The notes under the pieces are model-generated. The model was not told the DNA's origin. It made no database searches and saw only the letters and a list, made by a program, of their open reading frames with translations. DNA of 64,000 nt, from contig CAZMOZ010000005.1 of NCBI GenBank assembly GCA_964568145.1, positions 198,719-262,718 on the forward strand, written 5' to 3'. Source of the DNA: DSVZ01 sp964568145. Lineage in GTDB: Bacteria; Verrucomicrobiota; Verrucomicrobiia; Limisphaerales; J093. Within the stretch, counting starts at the first letter, position 1; each line of letters opens with the position of its first letter. Position numbers and translations under genes: made by a program. Positions 8,071-17,133 of this stretch are shown here, piece by piece.

Positions 8071-9599
8071 CCCCGCCCTGCTTTCCCTCCAAGGACGCCT
8101 TTCTGTCGCTCGCCCCGGCGGGCAACCTCATCCCGGTCTGCTGCCGGCTGCTGGCGGATTTTGAAACGCCGCTCTCGGCCTACCAGAAGCTGCGCGGGCA
8201 GGGGCAGTCGTTCCTGCTCGAATCGGTGGAAGGCGGCGAACATGTGGGCCGCTACTCGTTCCTGGGCTGCAACCCGCGCGCGGTCATCCGCCAGCAGGGC
8301 GCGCGGATCGAAGTGCTCAAGCACGGCCGCGTCACCGAGGTGTTTCACACCCCGGCCGCCGGGCAGGCGTACGAACGCCAGCGCGTGCGCGACGGCCTCG
8401 AGGTGGTGGAACGCGTGCTGGCGAAGTTCCGGCCGGTGAACGTGCCCGGGCTGCCGCGCTTCACTGGCGGCGCCGTGGGCTACATCGGGTACGAGTTCAT
8501 CCACGACGTGGAGCCGGTCGTGCCCCGGCCGTCGCGGGACGAGCTGGGCACGCCCACGATGTATTTCCTGATCGCCGACGAACTGCTGATCTTCGACCGC
8601 GCGGACCAGACCTTGACCGTGCTGGTGAACGCGGCGGTGGACGAAAGCGGCAGCCCGGAGTCGGCTTACGACTCGGCGGTGGCGGAGATTCAACGGCTCA
8701 TCGAACTGCTGCGCCAGCCGGCGGCGCATCCGCCGGTGCCCGTGCCGGACGAAGTGCCGCCCGCGCCGTTCGTCTCGAACCTGACGCCGGAGCGGTTTCA
8801 CGCGAACGTGCGCACGGCCAAGGAATACATCACCGCCGGCGACATCATCCAGGTGGTGGGCTCGCAGCGGTTTTCGACGCCGGTCAAGGCCGCGCCGCTG
8901 GACATCTACCGGGCCGCGCGCACGATCAATCCTTCGCCGTACATGTTTCTGCTCGAGCTCGAGGGCTTCGCGCTGGTGGGGGCGTCGCCCGAAATCCACG
9001 TCCGCTGCGAGGACCGGCAGGTGGAAATCCGGCCCATCGCCGGCACGCGGGCCCGCGGCCGGACGCCGGCCGAGGACGCGGCGCTCGAACGCGAGTTGCT
9101 AGCCGACCCCAAGGAGCGCGCCGAACACGTCATGCTGGTGGACCTGGCCCGGAACGACCTCGGCCGCGTGTGCGACTACGGCACCGTGCAGGTGAAGGAC
9201 CTCATGGTGATCGAGCGTTACAGCCACGTGATGCACATCGTTTCGCACGTGACCGGGCGGTTGTCCGCGGGCCGCACCCCGTACGATCTGATGCGGGCGA
9301 CGTTCCCGGCCGGCACCCTGAGCGGGGCGCCGAAGATCCGCGCCATGCAGATCATCGCCGAACTGGAAGGCACCCAGCGCGGACCGTACGGCGGGTGTGT
9401 GGGTTATTTTTCGTTCAACCAGAACCTGGATTGCTGCATCACCATCCGCACGGCGGTGCTCAAGGACGGCCGCGCCTACGTGCAGGCTGGCGGCGGCTGG
9501 GTGAACGACTCAATCCCCGAGGCCGAGTTCCAGGAGACCGTCAACAAGTCCCAGGCCATGCTCAAAGCGGTGGCCATGGCCGAGCGGTTTCCGCGTTGA
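8067..9599 (+). CDS. trpE: anthranilate synthase component I TrpE
   Basis: 510 residues, normal length. TrpE makes anthranilate from chorismate, using ammonia delivered by TrpG. The N-terminal tryptophan-feedback region includes the LLES motif (50-53) and RYSFLG. The chorismate-binding domain carries GGAVGYIGYE, ASPEIHVRC, IAGTRARG, LVDLARNDLGRV and FPAGTLSGAPKIRAM, all intact. ATG at 8067 overlaps the preceding membrane-protein gene by 4 nt. No trpG or trpD follows: the next gene is on the other strand. The glutamine amidotransferase partner must therefore be encoded elsewhere. Confidence 0.95.
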   Translation: MTPPCFPSKDAFLSLAPAGNLIPVCCRLLADFETPLSAYQKLRGQGQSFLLESVEGGEHVGRYSFLGCNPRAVIRQQGARIEVLKHGRVTEVFHTPAAGQAYERQRVRDGLEVVERVLAKFRPVNVPGLPRFTGGAVGYIGYEFIHDVEPVVPRPSRDELGTPTMYFLIADELLIFDRADQTLTVLVNAAVDESGSPESAYDSAVAEIQRLIELLRQPAAHPPVPVPDEVPPAPFVSNLTPERFHANVRTAKEYITAGDIIQVVGSQRFSTPVKAAPLDIYRAARTINPSPYMFLLELEGFALVGASPEIHVRCEDRQVEIRPIAGTRARGRTPAEDAALERELLADPKERAEHVMLVDLARNDLGRVCDYGTVQVKDLMVIERYSHVMHIVSHVTGRLSAGRTPYDLMRATFPAGTLSGAPKIRAMQIIAELEGTQRGPYGGCVGYFSFNQNLDCCITIRTAVLKDGRAYVQAGGGWVNDSIPEAEFQETVNKSQAMLKAVAMAERFPR

Positions 9600-9602
9600 A
9601 GC

Positions 9603-9690
9603 GGAGCGATGCCGTTGGGCCGGGGAGCGCACCCGCCTCGGGTGACGGCGCGGGGAGGTTGGGATCAGGAGTACGAGCAGGAGGGGGAGG
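9603..9690. repeat. dispersed intergenic module between convergent genes
   Basis: The 120-bp gap between trpE and the convergent nitroreductase starts with CGGAGCGATGC, then GGGGAGCGCACCCGCC. The same words follow the Gfo/Idh/MocA gene at 43057-43100 (GGAGCGATGC ... GGGAAGCGCACCCGCC). It ends in a purine-rich run (GAGTACGAGCAGGAGG). This is a shared 3'-flanking module, not a gene; no clear U-tract terminator is seen. Confidence 0.45.
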
Positions 9691-9719
9691 GGAACAAACG
9701 GCGGGGCGTGGCCGGCGGT

Positions 9720-10250
9720 TCACCACCGCTCGCGATGGACGTAGGCCGGGTTGTAGCGCGTGCGCGATTCCTTCTGCTCGACCGGGTGGCCCAGCGCGAT
9801 GCAGGCCACAGGGATGACTTGCGCGGGCAAGGCCAGCAGTTCGCGCACGGCTTTGATACGGTGTTCGCGCGGATGCACGCCCAGCCAGCAGGCGCCCAGG
9901 CCCAGGGCGTGGGCGGCCAGCAGCAGGTTCTCAATCGCCGCCGCGCAATCCTGGAGCAGGTAGCTGATCTGGTGGTCATGCACGGCGTCCAGGTCGCCAC
10001 ACACCGCGAGGCACAGGTTTGCCGAATGGAGCATCTCGCCGTTGGAAAGCACACCGGCCAGCCGCCCCAGCATCGCGCGGTCGCGCACCACCACAAAGCG
10101 CCACGGATCCTTGCCCACGGCGGACGGCGCAGCCATCGCGGCTTCGAGCAACGTGCGCAGCGTGGCGTCGTCCACCTCGCCGGGCCGGAAGTCGCGGGTG
10201 CTGCGACGGCCAAAAAGCAGGGCCAGGCGCGAGTCAAGTTGTGGATTCAT
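9720..10250 (-). CDS. nitroreductase family protein (FMN-dependent)
   Basis: 176 residues from ATG 10250 (MNPQLDSRLALLFGRRSTRDF). The RRSTRDF N-terminal motif binds the FMN phosphate. The SAVGKDPWRFVVV segment and the C-terminal GHPVEQKESRTRYNPAYVH are typical of the short NfsA/FRP-related nitroreductase clade that often uses NAD(P)H to reduce flavin, nitro compounds or quinones. The usual function is housekeeping or detoxification; the substrate is unknown. The start was chosen because the longer frame runs through the tRNA-Leu gene just upstream. It is convergent with trpE and directly downstream of the tRNA. Confidence 0.9.
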   Translation of the reverse strand: MNPQLDSRLALLFGRRSTRDFRPGEVDDATLRTLLEAAMAAPSAVGKDPWRFVVVRDRAMLGRLAGVLSNGEMLHSANLCLAVCGDLDAVHDHQISYLLQDCAAAIENLLLAAHALGLGACWLGVHPREHRIKAVRELLALPAQVIPVACIALGHPVEQKESRTRYNPAYVHRERW

Positions 10251-10349
10251 GGCGGGTGTGGCGGGAAACAAAGGAGGCTGGGAAACTGTGCTTTTTGTCC
10301 GAGCTGCATGTCCGGGCTGCAGGAACGTTGCACTGGTCTTGGTTTGGGT

Positions 10350-10436
10350 TGGTGCCGGCGGAGGGACTTGAACCCCCACACTCTCGCGAGTACCAGATTT
10401 TGAGTCTAGCGCGTCTGCCGATTCCGCCACGCCGGC
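10350..10436 (-). tRNA. tRNA-Leu (anticodon CAA)
   Basis: The minus strand folds as a class II tRNA. The acceptor stem is GCCGGCG / CGCCGGC with discriminator A and an encoded CCA (10350-10352). The D-arm contains GGCAGACGCG. The anticodon stem is CTAGA / TCTGG, closed around loop CTCAAAA (anticodon CAA). There is a long variable arm, and the T-arm contains GGTTCAAGTCC. The long variable arm and CAA anticodon identify tRNA-Leu reading UUG. Confidence 0.95.
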
Positions 10437-11016
10437 CACCCTGATGTGCCAACGTCCCGTTTCCAGCCAAGCCCCGCTTGGCCCCGCTCCCCGGCTGGCG
10501 AGCACGTCAGCAACGAGGGCAGTATGGTCGGACAGCCCTTCCCGGCAAGCGCATTCACGGCAAAAACCCGGCTCGGAAACGGGCAAGTGGTTTTCTGCTG
10601 GTGGCGGGTGGCATTCAGCCACTGGGTTTTCTTCGGATGACGCTGTCTTTTAACAAGTTGTGAATCAGTCGCAGGGTGGATTGGCGATTGACATGCGGGA
10701 CCGTCGTCGTGCGGCACCGTGCCAAGGTGTCTATCCGGCCTCGGAACGAACGGTTTCGGCCCTGAAAGACGCCCGCTAAAGAACTGGCCGGCAGGCACTA
10801 GCAGGAATGTATGAAAAAACAGAAAAATTCCCTTGCCGCCACAACAGGTTGTACTAGGTTGCAACCCCTCACCCAACTAAATGTGGGGTGCGGCGAGGCT
10901 GCTGAAGACCGATTTGGCCGTTGACCGCGTTTGGTTGGAGGCGATCTTTCGCATCCGCCCGGCTGTGCCGGGTCGAGATTGAGACAGAACTCATAACCAC
11001 TCAACCCATCACTGTC
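10437..11016. other. 580-bp non-coding region upstream of nrdJ
   Basis: The region lies between tRNA-Leu and the B12-dependent reductase gene. I find no credible ORF. 10450-10800 holds no repeat of the families seen elsewhere. The only structured part is a pair of imperfect palindromes at 10839-10889 (listed separately). I looked for a cobalamin riboswitch core and did not find a B12 box. Confidence 0.5.
10839..10889 (+). promoter_or_regulatory. possible tandem NrdR boxes upstream of nrdJ
   Basis: Two palindromes lie about 130-180 nt before the nrdJ start. ACAACAGGTTGT (10841-10852) is a perfect inverted repeat with the CAA...TTG core typical of NrdR boxes. CACCCAACTAAATGTGGGGTG (10870-10890) is an imperfect one. 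Their centres are about 33 bp apart, close to the three-helical-turn spacing usual for the NrdR repressor of ribonucleotide reductase genes. Each matches the 16-bp consensus only in part, so this is a suggestion based on position, symmetry and spacing. Confidence 0.35.
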
Positions 11017-14000
11017 ATGATTGATGCGCCTGTGCCAATCGCCGCTCCGCCTGTTGCCGCCGGCCGTGGGACCTCTCCGCGTATGCGTAAGCCCCGTTCC
11101 TCACCCCGATCACCGTCCAAGCGCCGGCTCACCCTCGAGCGGGTGTTCAGCGACGCCAAGGTCAAGCCGTTCGACCAGGTGCAATGGGAACGGCGCACTG
11201 CGGAAATCACCGACGACGCAGGCCGGGTGATTTTCAAGCAGGACAACGTGGAGGTGCCGGTCTTCTGGTCGGCGCTCGCCACGAAGGTCGTTTGCTCAAA
11301 GTATTTTTACGGCGACCCCGCGAAATCGGAGCGGGAGTACTCGGTGCGGCAGTTGATCCACCGTGTCACCCGCACCATTGCCGACTGGGGCGTCAAGGAC
11401 GGGTATTTCAGCAAGGAAGATGGCGAGGTGTTCTACGACGAGCTGACCTGGCTGTGCCTGAACCAGTACGGCGCGTTTAATTCTCCGGTGTGGTTCAACG
11501 TGGGGCTGTACCACGAATACGGCATCGGTCGGCAGTCGGACCGCGGCAACTGGCATTACGACCCGCGCACCGGCGAGGCGTTGCGGGCCGGCACGCAGTA
11601 CGAATATCCGCAGTGCAGCGCGTGCTTCATCCAGTCGGTCGAGGACAACATGGAAAGCATCATGCAGCTCGCGTACAGCGAGGCGATGCTCTTCAAGTTC
11701 GGCTCCGGCACGGGTACCGATCTCACGCCGCTCCGCAGCTCGAAGGAAAAGCTTTCGGGCGGCGGCCGGCCGAGCGGGCCGCTGAGTTTCCTCAAGGTGT
11801 ACGACCAGGTCGCGAACGTGGTGAAGTCCGGCGGCAAGACCCGGCGGGCCGCCAAGATGAACACGCTTCGCGACTGGCATCCGGACATCGAGGAGTTCAT
11901 CACCGCCAAGCAGCGCGAGGAAAAGAAGGCGTGGGCGCTGATCGAGCAAGGCTACGACGGCTCGTTCAACGGCGAGGCGTATGGCTCGGTAATGTACCAG
12001 AACGAAAACCTTTCCGTGCGCGTCAGCGATGCCTTCATGGAGGCCGCCACCAGCAGCGACCCCGCCCAGCGCGAGTGGTGGACCCGCGCGGTCACCACCG
12101 GCCAGCCGGTCGAGAAGAAGGATGCCTCGCAACTGCTCGATCTGGTGGCCGAGGGCACTTGGGTGTGCGGCGACCCCGGCCTGCAGTACGACGGCGTCAT
12201 CCAAAAGTGGCACACTTGCAAGGGGACCGAGCCCATCCACTCGACCAACCCGTGCAGCGAGTACGTCTTTCTGAACAACACCGCCTGCAACCTCGCCTCG
12301 CTGAACCTCATGAAGTTCAAGCGGGACGACGGGCGCTTCGACGTCGAGCGCTTCAAGGCGGCGGTGCGGATTTTCATCACCGCCCAGGAAATCCTGGTGG
12401 ACAACGCCAGTTACCCCACCAAGACGATCGCGGAAAACTCTCACATCTTCCGCACGCTGGGCCTGGGTTACGCGAACCTCGGTTCGCTCATCATGAGCTA
12501 CGGCCTGCCGTACGATTCGGATGAAGGCCGCGCCCTGGCGGGGGCCATCACGGCCATCATGACCGGACAAGCCTACGACCAGAGCGCGGCCATCGCGCGG
12601 TTCATGGGACCGTTTCCGGGCTACCGCGACGCGCGTTGCGCCGGCGTGCCCAAACCATTGCAGCGGGACAACGTCGAATCCATGCGCGGCGTGATGCAGC
12701 TTCACCGGGCCGCAGTGGAGGACATTCACCCGAGCGCCGAGTACGGCTACCTCAAGGACGAGGCGCGCGTCTGCTGGGACCGCGCCTTGGATGCGGGCGC
12801 GCAATGGGGCTACCGCAACGCGCAGGTGACCGTGCTCGCGCCCACCGGGACCATCGCCTTCCTCATGGATTGCGACACCACCGGCGTGGAGCCGGACATT
12901 GCGCTGGTCAAGTACAAGAACCTCGCCGGCGGCGGCAGCCTGACCATCGTCAACCGCACGGTGCCGGAGGCGCTGCGCCGGCTGGGCTACACCAGCGAGC
13001 AGTGCGCGCAGATCATCAAACACATCCAGCAGTACGACACCATCGAGGACGTCACCGCGCTGGACGGCGACGAGATCGTGAAATCCGGCCAGCGCCAGGC
13101 CGGGACGCTCATCGCCAGCGGCCTGCGGCCCGAGCATCTGCCGGTGTTCGACTGCGCCTTCCGGCCGCGGCGTGGCCAGCGCAGCATCCACTACCTGGCC
13201 CATCTGCGCATGATGGCGGCCGCCCAGCCATTCATCAGCGGCGCCATCTCCAAGACCGTCAACATGCCAAACGAAGCCACGCCGCGGGAGATCCGCGACA
13301 CCTACATCCAGGCGTGGAAGATGGGGCTTAAATGCGTGGCCATCTACCGCGACGGCTCGAAGCGCAGCCAGCCGCTGAACACCAGCCGCGGTGACGGCTC
13401 AGCCCAGACAGCCGGGGCAGGTACCGAAGCTGCCCAGTTGACGCAGCGGGTGCGGGAACTGGAGGCGCTGGTCGCCAAGTTACAAAACGAGGTCGGCAAG
13501 CCTTTGCGACGGCGCTTGCCAGAGGTCCGGCACGCGGTGAACCACAAGTTCAGCATCGCCAACCACGAGGGATACCTGAACGTGGGCCTGTTCGCGGACG
13601 GCCAGCCGGGCGAGTTGTTCATCACCATGGCCAAGGAAGGCTCCACCATCGGCGGACTCATGGACACGATTGCCACGCTCACCAGCATCGCCCTCCAGTA
13701 CGGCGTGCCGCTGGAGGCATTGGTGAAAAAGTTCTCGCACCAGCGATTCGAACCCAGCGGCTTCACCAAGAACCGCGACGTGCCCAGCGCCTCGTCCATC
13801 ACCGATTACATCTTCCGCTGGCTCGCGTTCCAGTTCCTGCCGGGCTACCGCGAGGAGCATGCGCCCGACTGCGGCCAGCAGGAGCTGCCCATGCCGGATT
13901 TGCAGGCGCAGATCCGCCAAAGGCTCAACATCTCCGTGCCCGAACTGCCGGTGGACGAAGAAGCCGGCGGCGCGAAGCCCGGCAATGGTCATGGACCCAA

Positions 14001-14166
14001 GGCGGCGGGCTCGGTGCCTCACCGCTCCACCAGCGGCCCGGCGCGCCAGGAAAGCTTCGTCAACCAGGCCGACGCCCCCATCTGCCCGACCTGCGGTTCA
14101 CCGACGGTGCGCAACGGCGCGTGTTTCCGCTGTCACCGGTGCGGTGACAGCCTCGGCTGTTCGTGA
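11017..14166 (+). CDS. nrdJ: adenosylcobalamin-dependent ribonucleoside-diphosphate reductase (class II)
   Basis: 1049 residues from ATG 11017 (a longer frame from TTG 10921 is less likely). It reduces ribonucleotides to deoxyribonucleotides using a 5'-deoxyadenosyl radical, so DNA synthesis here depends on vitamin B12. Visible residues: the redox cysteine pair candidates in CSACFI (Cys200/Cys203) and TACNLASLNL (Cys424); radical and catalytic residues in NPCSE (Asn411, Cys413, Glu415); and the phosphate loop PTGTIAFLMDCDTTGVEPD. The C-terminus ends with two CxxC pairs (CPTCG and CHRCG) and GCS, the zinc-ribbon/redox tail of this subclass. The N-terminal 35 residues are R/S/P-rich. It is monocistronic: a strong terminator follows at 14201-14239. 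Confidence 0.95.
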   Translation: MIDAPVPIAAPPVAAGRGTSPRMRKPRSSPRSPSKRRLTLERVFSDAKVKPFDQVQWERRTAEITDDAGRVIFKQDNVEVPVFWSALATKVVCSKYFYGDPAKSEREYSVRQLIHRVTRTIADWGVKDGYFSKEDGEVFYDELTWLCLNQYGAFNSPVWFNVGLYHEYGIGRQSDRGNWHYDPRTGEALRAGTQYEYPQCSACFIQSVEDNMESIMQLAYSEAMLFKFGSGTGTDLTPLRSSKEKLSGGGRPSGPLSFLKVYDQVANVVKSGGKTRRAAKMNTLRDWHPDIEEFITAKQREEKKAWALIEQGYDGSFNGEAYGSVMYQNENLSVRVSDAFMEAATSSDPAQREWWTRAVTTGQPVEKKDASQLLDLVAEGTWVCGDPGLQYDGVIQKWHTCKGTEPIHSTNPCSEYVFLNNTACNLASLNLMKFKRDDGRFDVERFKAAVRIFITAQEILVDNASYPTKTIAENSHIFRTLGLGYANLGSLIMSYGLPYDSDEGRALAGAITAIMTGQAYDQSAAIARFMGPFPGYRDARCAGVPKPLQRDNVESMRGVMQLHRAAVEDIHPSAEYGYLKDEARVCWDRALDAGAQWGYRNAQVTVLAPTGTIAFLMDCDTTGVEPDIALVKYKNLAGGGSLTIVNRTVPEALRRLGYTSEQCAQIIKHIQQYDTIEDVTALDGDEIVKSGQRQAGTLIASGLRPEHLPVFDCAFRPRRGQRSIHYLAHLRMMAAAQPFISGAISKTVNMPNEATPREIRDTYIQAWKMGLKCVAIYRDGSKRSQPLNTSRGDGSAQTAGAGTEAAQLTQRVRELEALVAKLQNEVGKPLRRRLPEVRHAVNHKFSIANHEGYLNVGLFADGQPGELFITMAKEGSTIGGLMDTIATLTSIALQYGVPLEALVKKFSHQRFEPSGFTKNRDVPSASSITDYIFRWLAFQFLPGYREEHAPDCGQQELPMPDLQAQIRQRLNISVPELPVDEEAGGAKPGNGHGPKAAGSVPHRSTSGPARQESFVNQADAPICPTCGSPTVRNGACFRCHRCGDSLGCS

Positions 14167-14200
14167 GTGCCCTGTGTTTTGGGGTACGTACGTCACGGCA

Positions 14201-14239
14201 AAGGGCTGGTGGCTCCCGCTGCCAGCCCTTCTTGTTTTT
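14201..14239 (+). terminator. Rho-independent terminator of nrdJ
   Basis: A 9-bp perfect stem AAGGGCTGG / CCAGCCCTT with a 12-nt loop is followed directly by CTTGTTTTT. It begins 35 nt after the nrdJ stop. Confidence 0.85.
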
Positions 14240-14362
14240 GCGACGGAAGGCGAAGCGGAAGCCGCGTTTCGGGAGTCGCCTGTCCGGCGAGTTTGGAGCC
14301 TTGGATAAGTGTTTCTGGATTCTCCTGCGGGCTGGCGAAGCAACAATTCCCAAGGCGAAAAG

Positions 14363-14391
14363 TTGACAGATCGGTTTCGGGATTCTAGGCT
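14363..14391 (+). promoter_or_regulatory. candidate sigma-70 promoter of the cox operon
   Basis: A perfect -35 hexamer TTGACA (14363-14368), a 17-nt spacer and TAGGCT as a weak -10 lie about 115 nt upstream of the subunit I start. The rest of the 14240-14507 gap shows no ORF. A GAGG ribosome-binding sequence lies a few nt before the ATG at 14508. Confidence 0.4.
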
Positions 14392-14507
14392 GCGCTCAAC
14401 AAAATTTGCGCAAACGGCAGTCAATTTGCGGTCAAGGCACGCCCGTTCCACGCCCGCAGATCGGGCCGGAAACGGGCGGCAAGGCCCTGCAGGCTTCTTG
14501 AGGCGAC

Positions 14508-16310
14508 ATGGATAACGCGAGCCATTCCGCCGGCAGTCACCATCCGGAACCGGGTTTCTGGCGACGGTACATCTTCTCGGTTGACCACAAGGTGATTGGC
14601 ATCCAGTACGGCCTCACCGCGCTGGTGTTCCTGTTCTTCGGCTATGGACTGATGGCGTTGATGCGCTGGCAGCTCGCCTATCCGGGCAAACCCATCCCCA
14701 TCTTCGGCCAGTTTCTACTGTCGGTGCTCGGACCGGACATGGCCGAGAAGGGCATCATGTCGCCGGACCTGTACAACTCGTTCGGCGCCATGCACGGCAC
14801 CATTATGGTCTTCCTCGCCATCGTGCCGTTGGCGGTCGGCGCCTTCGGCAATTACCTCGTGCCCCTGCAAATCGGCGCGCCGGACATGGCGTTCCCCAAG
14901 CTGAACATGATGAGCTACTGGGTGTACTTCGTCGGCGGGGTGGTGATGCTGACCAGTTTCTTCATTCCTGGCGGGGCGGCGAAATCGGGCTGGACCTCGT
15001 ATTCCCCGCTGGCCACCGTGGCGGACCCAACCCACCACATAGACGGGCAGACACTTTGGCTCATCGGGATGGTGTTCCTCATCACGTCCTCGCTGCTGGG
15101 CTCGGTGAACATCATCACCACTATCATTCAATTGCGCGCCAAAGGCATGGGCTGGATGCGGCTGCCGTTTCTGGTCTGGGCGCAGTTGGTGACGGCGTTC
15201 CTGCTGCTGCTGGCCTTCCCGCCGCTCGAGGCCGCCGGTTTGCTGCAACTTTGCGACAACCTGCTGGGCAGCTCGTTCTTCCTGCCGACCGGCTTGGTCG
15301 TTGGCGGCAAGCCGCTGGAGGTCAGCGGCGGTGGCAGCCCGTTGCTATGGCAGCACCTGTTCTGGTTCCTAGCGCACCCGGAGGTGTACGTGCTCATCCT
15401 GCCTGCGATGGGCATCGTGGCGGAAGTGCTGGCGAACAACACCCGCAAGCCGCTGTTCGGCTACAAGTCGCTGGTGTACTCGGCCCTGGCCATCGGCTTC
15501 CTTTCCTTCCTGGTCTGGGCGCACCACATGTACCTGACGGGCATGGGCACGAAGATCAGCACGTTCTTCCAGACCACCACGATGCTGATCTCCATCCCGT
15601 CGGTGATCATCCTGACGACGCTGATGCTGACGTTGTGGGGCGGCTCGATCCGCTTCAACACGCCGATGCTGTTTGCGCTGGCGTTTCTGCCGATGTTCGG
15701 CATCGGCGGGCTCACCGGCCTGCCGCTCGGGCTGAGCGCCACGGACATCCACCTGCACGACACCTACTACGTGATCGCCCATTTCCACTACGTGGTGGCG
15801 CCGGGAACGATCTTCGCGCTCTTTGCCGGGATTTACTACTGGTACCCCAAGGTCACGGGCCGGATGATGAACGAGTTCTGGGGCAAGGTGCATTTCGCGC
15901 TCTCGCTGGTGTTCATGAATCTCGTGTTCATGCCCATGTTCATCCAAGGCCTGGAAGGCATGCACCGGCGCATGTACGACGGCGGCGCCACGTACGCGGC
16001 CGGGCCGGACGTGGCCTACGGACTGTCGCTGGCGCTCAAGCTCAACGTCGGCATCTCGCACGCCGCCTGGCTGCTGGGAGCCGCGCAACTGCCGTTTGTC
16101 TTCAACTTCTTCTGGAGCCTGTTCCGCGGCAGGAAAGTCGAGTCGGACAACCCCTGGCAGTCCACCACCCTGGAATGGGCCACGCCCACGCCGCCGCCCC
16201 ACGGCAATTTCCTCGAGGAACCCATCGTGTACCGCGGGCCGTACGAGTACACCCCCGCCAGCCGGGACGGGGACTTCGTGCCGCAACACCGCCAGCATCA
16301 GCCCGCCTAG
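14508..16310 (+). CDS. ctaD: cytochrome c oxidase subunit I (aa3-type)
   Basis: 600 residues with about 12 membrane helices. This is the catalytic haem-copper subunit, reducing O2 to water and pumping protons. Seen directly: the low-spin haem ligand in FGAMHGTIMVF; the D-channel Asn and Asp in FGNYLVPLQIGAPDMAFP (spacing from His identical to A1-type oxidases); HPEVY, with the channel Glu and the His-Tyr cross-link pair; the CuB histidines in WAHHMY; and HDTYYVIAHFHYVV with the haem a3 and haem a histidines. These mark an A1 family, proton-pumping oxidase. It is the first gene of a compact operon; the stop is 3 nt from the subunit III start. Confidence 0.97.
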   Translation: MDNASHSAGSHHPEPGFWRRYIFSVDHKVIGIQYGLTALVFLFFGYGLMALMRWQLAYPGKPIPIFGQFLLSVLGPDMAEKGIMSPDLYNSFGAMHGTIMVFLAIVPLAVGAFGNYLVPLQIGAPDMAFPKLNMMSYWVYFVGGVVMLTSFFIPGGAAKSGWTSYSPLATVADPTHHIDGQTLWLIGMVFLITSSLLGSVNIITTIIQLRAKGMGWMRLPFLVWAQLVTAFLLLLAFPPLEAAGLLQLCDNLLGSSFFLPTGLVVGGKPLEVSGGGSPLLWQHLFWFLAHPEVYVLILPAMGIVAEVLANNTRKPLFGYKSLVYSALAIGFLSFLVWAHHMYLTGMGTKISTFFQTTTMLISIPSVIILTTLMLTLWGGSIRFNTPMLFALAFLPMFGIGGLTGLPLGLSATDIHLHDTYYVIAHFHYVVAPGTIFALFAGIYYWYPKVTGRMMNEFWGKVHFALSLVFMNLVFMPMFIQGLEGMHRRMYDGGATYAAGPDVAYGLSLALKLNVGISHAAWLLGAAQLPFVFNFFWSLFRGRKVESDNPWQSTTLEWATPTPPPHGNFLEEPIVYRGPYEYTPASRDGDFVPQHRQHQPA

Positions 16311-16313
16311 CCC

Positions 16314-17129
16314 ATGCACGCGACCGCGCATTCCATGACGATCCCGCACACGGTCGAGCCGCGGCCGGACACCGGGCTTTACAACGCCAAGCTCGGGCTG
16401 TGGCTCTTCCTGGCGTCCGAGGTGATGCTCTTCGGCGCGCTGTTTTCGTCGTACATCCTGCTCCGCGTCGGCGCGCCGGAATGGCCGCAGCGGCAGCTCA
16501 GCATCCCGCTGGGCACGCTCAACACCTTCGTCCTGATCCTGTCCAGCATCTCGGTGGTCATGGCCTGGATGGCGCTCAAGGGGCGGGACTTCGCCCGCTT
16601 CAAGCTCTGGCAGGGCACCACCGTGTTGCTGGCGGTGCTCTTCATCACCATCAAGGGCTTCGAGTACCACGACAAGTTCACGCATTACTACGCGCAAACC
16701 CAGGACGGCCGGGCCATGACGGGCCACCTGGAAGGTGATCCGTTCAACCTGAGCCTGGCCCGGTTGCGCGCGTCGTCGAATCCGCCGAAGGAAGTCGTCT
16801 TTCACCCGGACCCGCCCAAGGCCGGGCAGGCCGAGGGCGCCGGCGCGCATGGCGAGGCCCTCAAGCTGGAACTGAGCCAGCTCACCAGGCTCGAGGCCTT
16901 CGGGCCGTGGCGCGAGACGTTCTTCGCGGTTTACTTTGTCCTGACCGGCCTGCACGCCTTGCACGTCATTGGCGGCATCATCGTGCTGGGCTATTTCTGG
17001 GGGCCGGGCAGCCGCATGTGGCGCACCGAGCCGGAGCGTTTCACCAACCGGGTCGAAGTGGGCGGCCTGTACTGGCACTTCGTCGAACTGGTCTGGATCT
17101 TCCTGTTCCCAACCCTGTACCTGCTTTAA
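16314..17129 (+). CDS. ctaE: cytochrome c oxidase subunit III
   Basis: 271 residues. N-terminal helices (KLGLWLFLASEVMLFGALFSSYILLR; NTFVLILSSISVVMAWMAL; TTVLLAVLFITIKGFEYHDKF) match the bacterial COX3 family, including the FLASEVMLFG signature. The C-terminal pair has TGLHALHVIGGI and GLYWHFVELVWIFLFPTLYL. Between helices 3 and 4 is a hydrophilic insert of about 75 residues (roughly 125-200, rich in Pro, Ala and Glu), longer than usual and probably exposed outside. It lies 3 nt after subunit I and 4 nt before subunit IV. Confidence 0.95.
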   Translation: MHATAHSMTIPHTVEPRPDTGLYNAKLGLWLFLASEVMLFGALFSSYILLRVGAPEWPQRQLSIPLGTLNTFVLILSSISVVMAWMALKGRDFARFKLWQGTTVLLAVLFITIKGFEYHDKFTHYYAQTQDGRAMTGHLEGDPFNLSLARLRASSNPPKEVVFHPDPPKAGQAEGAGAHGEALKLELSQLTRLEAFGPWRETFFAVYFVLTGLHALHVIGGIIVLGYFWGPGSRMWRTEPERFTNRVEVGGLYWHFVELVWIFLFPTLYLL

Positions 17130-17133
17130 GCGC

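Noticed and set aside
10637..11016. Cobalamin riboswitch upstream of the B12-dependent reductase
   Set aside because: No B12 box or typical core was found in the leader. Only weak GGCAGGCACTAGC words occur, so it is not called.
11296..13203. 635-codon minus-strand frame opposite nrdJ
   Set aside because: Same reasoning: nrdJ carries all catalytic motifs, and this frame has none.
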